39,938 nt of DNA from Frisingicoccus caecimuris (GTDB taxonomy: Bacteria; Bacillota; Clostridia; Lachnospirales; Lachnospiraceae). The translations under genes were made by a program, and so were the position numbers. Of this stretch, positions 35,167-39,938 are shown piece after piece (the stretch's first letter is position 1; every line of letters begins with the position of its first letter). The stretch lies in assembly GCF_004340975.1 (NCBI RefSeq), contig NZ_SLXA01000018.1, positions 1-39,938 on the forward strand. Reading direction: 5' to 3'. Under the pieces are notes generated by a model. It saw only the letters and a program-made list of their open reading frames with translations. It was not told the origin of the DNA and did no database searches.

Positions 35167-36238
35167 CTTTCGCAACCTCCATCATATGAATAAACTTGTC
35201 AAAGAGGAACCCCGTATCCTGCGGGCCGCCGCAGGCTTCCGGATGAAATTGAACCGTAAAAACATTCCTTCCCAGATAATGAAGCCCTTCCATCGTCGCA
35301 TCGTTGGCATTTCTAAAGCTTACTTCCGCAACGCCGTCAGGAACAGATTTAGAAGAAACCACATAGCCATGATTCTGTGTGGAAATGTAAACCCGGCCGG
35401 TCGCCAAATCCTTGACCGGATGATTCGCCCCCCGGTGCCCCCATTTCATTTTACGGGTATCGGCTCCATTCGCCAGCGCCAGCAACTGATGACCAAGGCA
35501 GATACCAAACATCGGAATGTCTGCGTCGAACATCTTCTTCACCTCAGCCACGATCGGCATACAATCCTTCGGGTCTCCGGGGCCGTTAGAAAGCATGATT
35601 CCATCCGGATGGGCCGCCATGATTTCTTCCGCCGATGTATAGGCCGGATAAATGGTCACTTCACAGCCACGTTTGGCCAACTCTCTTGCAATATTTCTCT
35701 TTGCTCCAAAATCCATGAGAGCAACTTTATATTTTCCATCAGAAAAATGTTCTTTCTCAGCACAGGTGACTTTTTTAACAACATCCTCGGCTTTAAATGC
35801 ACGAATCTTCGGAAGTATTTCATCTAAATCGAAATTCTCATTCGTCGTGATCATACCATTCATGGTCCCCTGACTTCTCAGAATCTTTGTCAGCGCCCGG
35901 GTATCGATTCCCTGAATACCAGGAATATCATGGTCTTTCAAAAATTCTGACAGACCACATTCATTTCTGAAATTGCTCGGCGCTGTTGCCAGCTCTCTAA
36001 CAATAAATCCATCCGGCCAGGGTCTGTCATCTTCCATATCGTCAAAACATATTCCATAATTTCCAATTATTGGATATGTCATGACGACGGCTTCCCCGGC
36101 ATAGGATGGATCTGTAAGAATTTCTAAATATCCTGTCATTGACGTATTAAAAACAATTTCACTAATTACTTCCCGCTGCGAACCAATGCTTACTCCTTTA
36201 AAGACCGTGCCATCGGCTAGTATTAAAAACGCCTTCAT
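35159..36238 (-). CDS. carA: Carbamoyl-phosphate synthase small subunit
   Basis: A 359-residue glutaminase subunit that releases ammonia for CarB. The N-terminal CPSase domain ([20 protein letters not shown]) covers about 1-150. The class I amidotransferase domain has its nucleophile C247 in [15 protein letters not shown] and the catalytic histidine and glutamate in [11 protein letters not shown]. The ATG has AGGTGATTG upstream. It overlaps carB and opens the carAB operon. Candidate ArgR boxes at its promoter suggest control by arginine. No PyrR-type attenuator was recognised in the leader. Confidence 0.97.
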   Translation of the reverse strand: MKAFLILADGTVFKGVSIGSQREVISEIVFNTSMTGYLEILTDPSYAGEAVVMTYPIIGNYGICFDDMEDDRPWPDGFIVRELATAPSNFRNECGLSEFLKDHDIPGIQGIDTRALTKILRSQGTMNGMITTNENFDLDEILPKIRAFKAEDVVKKVTCAEKEHFSDGKYKVALMDFGAKRNIARELAKRGCEVTIYPAYTSAEEIMAAHPDGIMLSNGPGDPKDCMPIVAEVKKMFDADIPMFGICLGHQLLALANGADTRKMKWGHRGANHPVKDLATGRVYISTQNHGYVVSSKSVPDGVAEVSFRNANDATMEGLHYLGRNVFTVQFHPEACGGPQDTGFLFDKFIHMMEVAKDA

Positions 36239-36294
36239 TCAATCACCTGTCCCTTTCTTACCCCTTGCTCTCTTTCGTCCAGCTCGAATATCGC

Positions 36295-36342
36295 AAGGAA
36301 TAATTATTCATATATATGTCACAATTTGAATAATTATAAGTG
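36295..36342. promoter_or_regulatory. Candidate tandem ArgR (ARG) boxes upstream of carAB
   Basis: Bases 36295-36312, read on the minus strand, match the ARG-box pattern WNTGAATWWWWATTCANW at all but one position and contain the perfect palindrome GAATAATTATTC (36298-36309). Bases 36325-36342 repeat GAATAATTAT 30 bases away but fit only in one half. The second copy overlaps the -10 box of the carA promoter. Confidence 0.55.
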
Positions 36343-36361
36343 TTTTGCCCTATTTTTCCAA
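36333..36361 (-). promoter_or_regulatory. carAB promoter
   Basis: On the minus strand TTGGAA (36356-36361) lies 17 bases from a perfect TATAAT (36333-36338), about 95 bases before carA. The rest of the gap up to 36583 is AT-rich. It holds no visible gene and no clear promoter for sleC. Confidence 0.65.
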
Positions 36362-36583
36362 AAAAAAAGAGTGATTCGTGAATTTTATTCCGAATTTCTT
36401 TTTCTTTAATATCTGACAAAAAACCCTAAATTGCTAAAAGTATACCACATCGTTTTTAGAAAAACAACCTTTTCCTTCATTTTTTTTAGCATATAAACCA
36501 TTTTGGTAAAATCGGAATAAATTTTATTTATCAATTCCGTGGGATTTGCATATATTATACAAAACAAATTCAGGGAACAAACT

Positions 36584-37831
36584 ATGCCAGAAACAAATTT
36601 GATTGATAAGGGACAACTGCGCGTTTCCGCCGTCTCCACCGAAGGCAATGTCCCGATTGAAGATGCTACCATCGAAATTTCCTCCACCGGTGAACCGGAC
36701 CAGATTCTGGAACAGATCACTACGGATAACAGCGGCAACAGCGATACCATCGAACTGGATGCTCCACCGGTGGAATACAGTCTTGAACCGGGCGATACTC
36801 AGCCCTATTCAGAATATAATCTGAAGATCACTGCACCAGGCTTTGAGGAAATCGAAATTTCCGGTATACAGATTTTATCCGGCCAGCTTGGTCTGTCCAA
36901 TGTCCGTATGACGCCTGTAGTCACCCAGACACCAGCCTATAATCCGTTGGTCATCGGTGCCCACACGCTATGGAAACTCTATCCACCGAAAATTGCCGAA
37001 GCAGAAATTAAGGACATAAATGAAACTGGTGAAATCGTCCTCAGCCGAGTCGTTGTTCCGGAGACAATCATCGTTCACGATGGGCCGCCAAACGACACCA
37101 GCGCCGCCAACTATTTCGTGCCTTTCCGTGACTACATCAAGAATGTGGCTTCCAGCGAAATTTACGCAACCTGGCCCGAATCTTCCATCATTGCCAATGT
37201 CCTCGCCATTCTCTCTTTCACCTTGAATCGGGTCTACACAGAGTGGTACAGAAACAAGGGCTTCGACTTTACCATTACTTCTTCTACGGCTTACGACCAT
37301 TTTTTTGTCTACGGCCGAAATGTCTATGAGAGCATCTCCCGGGTCGTGGATACAATTTTCTCCAATTTTTTATCCCGCCCGAATGTCCGTCAACCGATTC
37401 TGACGCAATACTGCGACGGCAAACGGGTAAGCTGTCCGAACTGGATGTCCCAGTGGGGCTCCAAATCTCTGGGGGATCAGGGATATACACCCCTTGAAAT
37501 TATCCGTTACTATTACGGAAATGATATGTACATTAACACCGCCGAACAAATCAGCGGTATCCCGTCATCCTGGCCCGGTGCCGATCTGACCGTCGGCTCC
37601 ACGGGCTCCAAGGTCCGTCAGATGCAGGAACAATTAAACCGAATCGCCCAGGCCTATCCGGCCCTTCCAACAATTACTGCCGATGGTATTTTTGGTGAAA
37701 AAACGCGCCAGGCCGTTGCCGATTTCCAGAGAATCTTCGGCCTGCCGGTCACCGGCATCGTCGATTATCCGACCTGGTTCAAGATCAGCGATATCTATGT
37801 CGGCGTCAGCCGCATTGCCGAACTTCAGTAA
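36584..37831 (+). CDS. sleC: Spore cortex-lytic enzyme SleC
   Basis: A 415-residue protein matching the clostridial SleC zymogen, which breaks down spore cortex peptidoglycan during germination. Residues 1-115 are the pre/pro region, with a small beta-rich domain (LRVSAVSTEGNVPIEDATIE). The stretch PPKIAEAEIKD near 140 marks the entry to the mature part. The catalytic region has family sequences such as IKNVASSEIYATWPESSI, LNRVYTEWYRNKGF and YCDGKRVSCPNWMSQWGS. A peptidoglycan-binding domain occupies about 350-410 (GSKVRQMQEQLNRIAQAYP). Csp-family proteases remove the pro region. The start at 36584 follows AGGGAACAAACT; the open frame extends 45 bases further but without a site. It is the only core gene on the plus strand here and is probably sporulation-controlled. 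Confidence 0.93.
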   Translation: MPETNLIDKGQLRVSAVSTEGNVPIEDATIEISSTGEPDQILEQITTDNSGNSDTIELDAPPVEYSLEPGDTQPYSEYNLKITAPGFEEIEISGIQILSGQLGLSNVRMTPVVTQTPAYNPLVIGAHTLWKLYPPKIAEAEIKDINETGEIVLSRVVVPETIIVHDGPPNDTSAANYFVPFRDYIKNVASSEIYATWPESSIIANVLAILSFTLNRVYTEWYRNKGFDFTITSSTAYDHFFVYGRNVYESISRVVDTIFSNFLSRPNVRQPILTQYCDGKRVSCPNWMSQWGSKSLGDQGYTPLEIIRYYYGNDMYINTAEQISGIPSSWPGADLTVGSTGSKVRQMQEQLNRIAQAYPALPTITADGIFGEKTRQAVADFQRIFGLPVTGIVDYPTWFKISDIYVGVSRIAELQ

Positions 37832-37885
37832 AAACCATGGAGCCGACACATTAACGATTAAATCTGTCATGGATGTGTCGGCTCC
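37830..37885 (-). terminator. Terminator hairpin, copy A of a 47-base hairpin family
   Basis: GGAGCCGACACAT (37839-37851) pairs perfectly with ATGTGTCGGCTCC (37873-37885) around a 21-base loop. On the minus strand TTTTT follows at 37830-37834, ten bases after the permease stop. It lies between the convergent sleC and ABC operons and could serve both. A homologous hairpin of the same length lies at 39845-39891. Confidence 0.7.
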
Positions 37886-37895
37886 CATATATAAG

Positions 37896-38966
37896 CTATT
37901 CATTCACCTGATGTTTCGCAAAAATCTTTCTGGAAAATACACTGCTTAAAACTGTCAGCACAAATGCCACGGGAACTGCCCATATGGAATAGAGCCATCC
38001 GCTGCCCATTTGTTCTACGGACATAAGAGAAACGAACTGGGCGTGATATATCGGAAGCAACGCAATAAGCCGGAACAGCGGACTTGTCTCGGATATGGGC
38101 AGCATTACCGGAAATAAATAGGCTGCTGCCGAAAAAGCCAGCGCTGCCATTTGGTTTTTAGACAAAGCAGAAAAAAATAAAGTCATTGCGGCAACACTGA
38201 CAGCGCCGGTAAAAACCAACAGACATTGGTATTTAAGCAGCGTACCGCAGGTTATATTGAAAGGTATATACCCTTCTGTAAAAACTACAGGTGCAAAAAG
38301 GATACTGCAATCCATTCCTTCCTTTCCATATAAAACAAAAGCCATCAAAGTATTAATGCCGAGAACCCCTAGAGTTACTATGATGGCCGCCGCAAATCCT
38401 GCAATTACCTTTGCTGTGGCACATCTTGTTTTTCCATATTTGCTTGATAAAATAATATGGACAACACCACCGTACTCCCCCGAAAAAACCGGAGCAATCA
38501 TTAGAATGATAACTAATGAAAGAAAAACAAAAATTCTGACCATATCCTGACTTACCCCAAGCCATCCGTCAACATAACCAATATTCATTTCCGCCTCACC
38601 GAACACATCGGAAACCGTCTGTCCATTCCAATTGCCGTGAATATCTGAAAACCGGGCACACACGGCAGACTGCATGGCATTCTGATAAAGATATTTTGCG
38701 TTTATATCCGATTCCGTATGAAAATCCGCCAACATCTGCCCTACTTTTTCATCCGTTAAAGGTCCGCCATACTTTTCAGCAATGGATTTATCGATTTCCA
38801 CAGCCTCCCTTCCGCTCCCTTCCCGGCTGGCACCATCAAAGGCATACTTATTCTGATAAGTTGAAAACATGAACAATACCGATACCAAAAACAGGGCAAT
38901 GAGAAAAAACTGCGTCAGACGCCTTAAAAATATTTTTCTCAATTCAAACTGAATCAATCTTCTCAT
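37896..38966 (-). CDS. ABC-2 type transporter permease
   Basis: A 356-residue membrane protein. The N-terminus is basic and amphipathic (MRRLIQFELRKIFLRRLTQF), followed by one membrane helix near 20-32. A polar external loop of about 110 residues follows, then five more predicted helices from about 140 to 345 (IFVFLSLVIILMIAPVF, for example). This is the usual ABC-2 exporter layout. It pairs with the ATPase immediately upstream, whose stop overlaps its start by one base. The exported substrate is not evident. Such pairs export antibiotics, lipids or peptides, or act in resistance. The hairpin at 37839-37885 ends the unit. Confidence 0.88.
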   Translation of the reverse strand: MRRLIQFELRKIFLRRLTQFFLIALFLVSVLFMFSTYQNKYAFDGASREGSGREAVEIDKSIAEKYGGPLTDEKVGQMLADFHTESDINAKYLYQNAMQSAVCARFSDIHGNWNGQTVSDVFGEAEMNIGYVDGWLGVSQDMVRIFVFLSLVIILMIAPVFSGEYGGVVHIILSSKYGKTRCATAKVIAGFAAAIIVTLGVLGINTLMAFVLYGKEGMDCSILFAPVVFTEGYIPFNITCGTLLKYQCLLVFTGAVSVAAMTLFFSALSKNQMAALAFSAAAYLFPVMLPISETSPLFRLIALLPIYHAQFVSLMSVEQMGSGWLYSIWAVPVAFVLTVLSSVFSRKIFAKHQVNE

Positions 38967-39838
38967 TATTCATTTCCTCCTTTGAAATAATAAAGATATA
39001 AATCTTCCAGATTCGGTTCAACCTGCAGAGCGCCGTTTAAAGGCGGCTCTTTGGAAATAACACGAAGGATCGTTTGATTATTATCAACATTCCGAAGGTT
39101 GCTTACATTCAACCGTGCTGTGTACTGCTCTGCCTTTTCGGCAGGAACAACACATTTCCATACCTTTCCTCGAATTTCAGAGGTGATTTCCCGGGGTCTT
39201 CCGTAATGAAGTATACTTCCGGATTTCATCATTATAATTTTCTCAGCGATAAATTCCACATCGGATACAATATGTGTCGATAAAATAACGATGCGTTCTT
39301 TCGAAAAAGCACTGATTAGATTTCGAAATCTCACCCGTTCTTTAGGGTCCAGTCCGGCCGTCGGTTCATCCAAAACCAGAATATACGGGTCATTTAACAT
39401 CGCCTGAGCAATACCCAGTCGCTGTTTCATTCCGCCGGAAAATGTGCGGATTTTTTGCCGGCCATTTTTTGTAAGGCCCACCGTCTCAAGCAGTTCTTTT
39501 GATTTTTCCTTCGCCTTCTTTTCATCTAAGTCCTTTAATGCGGCAATATATAAAAGATAGTCCATTGCGCTGAAATCCGGATAATAGGGAAACTGCTGCG
39601 GCAAATAACCCAGATATTTCCTGTAATTTTCTCCCAGGACTTCCATTTCGCGGTCATTCAGGGTTATCTTTCCTGATGTGGGCGCCTGAATTCCGCAGAT
39701 CAGACGCATCAACGTCGTTTTCCCTGCGCCGTTGGCCCCAAGCAGGCCATAGACGCCCTTTGTTAAAGACAGATTCAAACGATTCACCGCAACCTTTTTG
39801 CCATATTGTTTTGTCAAATTTCTAATCTCCAATTTCAT
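38966..39838 (-). CDS. ABC transporter ATP-binding protein
   Basis: A 290-residue ATPase that drives the neighbouring permease. Walker A is GANGAGKTT at 34-42. The Q-loop lies in GYLPQQFPYYPD, the signature is FSGGMKQRLG near 135-143 and Walker B with the D-loop is LVLDEPTAGLDP. The switch histidine is in ILSTHIVSD. The C-terminal 75 residues form an extension typical of ABC-2 exporters. The start at 39838 is set by the conserved MKLEIRNLTKQYG, but no Shine-Dalgarno sequence precedes it. Six T and a stable hairpin abut the ATG directly. Translation may therefore be weak or conditional. A TTG at codon 8 has GGAG upstream but would remove the first strand of the fold. Confidence 0.93.
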   Translation of the reverse strand: MKLEIRNLTKQYGKKVAVNRLNLSLTKGVYGLLGANGAGKTTLMRLICGIQAPTSGKITLNDREMEVLGENYRKYLGYLPQQFPYYPDFSAMDYLLYIAALKDLDEKKAKEKSKELLETVGLTKNGRQKIRTFSGGMKQRLGIAQAMLNDPYILVLDEPTAGLDPKERVRFRNLISAFSKERIVILSTHIVSDVEFIAEKIIMMKSGSILHYGRPREITSEIRGKVWKCVVPAEKAEQYTARLNVSNLRNVDNNQTILRVISKEPPLNGALQVEPNLEDLYLYYFKGGNE

Positions 39839-39891
39839 AAAAAAGGGGCCGTCGCATTAATGATTGAATAAATCATAGATGCGGCGGCCTC
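39839..39891 (-). promoter_or_regulatory. Leader hairpin before the ABC ATPase, copy B
   Basis: GGGGCCGTCGCAT (39845-39857) pairs with ATGCGGCGGCCTC (39879-39891), with two wobble pairs. On the minus strand TTTTTT follows at 39839-39844 and runs directly into the ATG of the ATPase gene. It is homologous to copy A at 37839-37885, with the same arm and loop lengths. It may be a terminator for a gene beyond the window or an attenuator of the ABC operon. Confidence 0.6.
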
Positions 39892-39938
39892 TTTGTGCTC
39901 ATTTTAAGGAAAATCCCTTGAATAATAAGACGTTATTT

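Noticed and set aside
36239-36332. PyrR-binding attenuator before carA
   Set aside because: No terminator hairpin with T run and no PyrR-type loop is visible in the leader.
36500-36583. Sporulation sigma promoter for sleC
   Set aside because: CATATATT-like sequence is present, but no correctly spaced -35 match to SigE or SigG was found.

Overview
The window looks like the chromosome of a low-to-mid GC, spore-forming Clostridia, most likely Lachnospiraceae or a close relative. The support is the gene content: a SleC-type spore cortex-lytic enzyme and a CspB-type germination protease, split transketolase genes, gatCAB, an ANTAR regulator beside a type I glnA, and strong GGAGG ribosome binding sites with occasional GTG and TTG starts. 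Almost everything from 3.4 kb rightwards is ordinary core genome on the minus strand. The exceptions are sleC on the plus strand and the small element at the left edge.

Layout. Bases 79-3442 hold a compact integrative element next to the 3' end of guaA. It has a tyrosine integrase and a small excisionase-like HTH protein reading left. An XRE regulator, a trypsin-like serine protease and a small membrane protein read right and end at a strong terminator. The last two genes overlap by ATGA and are the likely cargo. They are the best candidate here for an undescribed system. guaA follows, then the probable operon xpaC-telA-lipoprotein-uvrA (10.9 to 5.1 kb). The pentose-phosphate group tal-tktN-tktC lies at 13.5-11.0 kb, an aminopeptidase P at 13.6-15.4 kb and an Ala/Glu-repeat protein at 15.5-16.0 kb. 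The CspB-like protease, a ClpX-like unfoldase, HtrA and a GtrA-family membrane protein occupy 16.1-21.2 kb. sbcDC, gatCAB, a DUF4349 lipoprotein, the ANTAR regulator, glnA and carAB occupy 21.5-36.2 kb. sleC (36.6-37.8 kb, plus strand) and a two-gene ABC transporter close the window.

Regulation visible in the DNA is the richest part of the core region. The htrA promoter carries four direct WTCACAA repeats at exact 11-bp steps, the layout used by OmpR/PhoB-family response regulators. glnA has a consensus-like promoter followed at once by an intrinsic terminator with a six-base loop, just before its ribosome binding site, and an ANTAR gene lies immediately downstream. carAB has one good and one degenerate ArgR-type box overlapping or flanking its promoter. 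Two homologous 47-base hairpins flank the ABC transporter operon. One runs straight into the ATPase start codon, where no Shine-Dalgarno sequence is visible.

Functional links. CspB-family proteases activate pro-SleC during spore germination, so both halves of that step may be encoded here. glnA, its ANTAR neighbour, carAB, guaA and gatCAB all consume or produce glutamine. uvrA and sbcCD are DNA repair genes. All calls come from reading the sequence; no database search was run.
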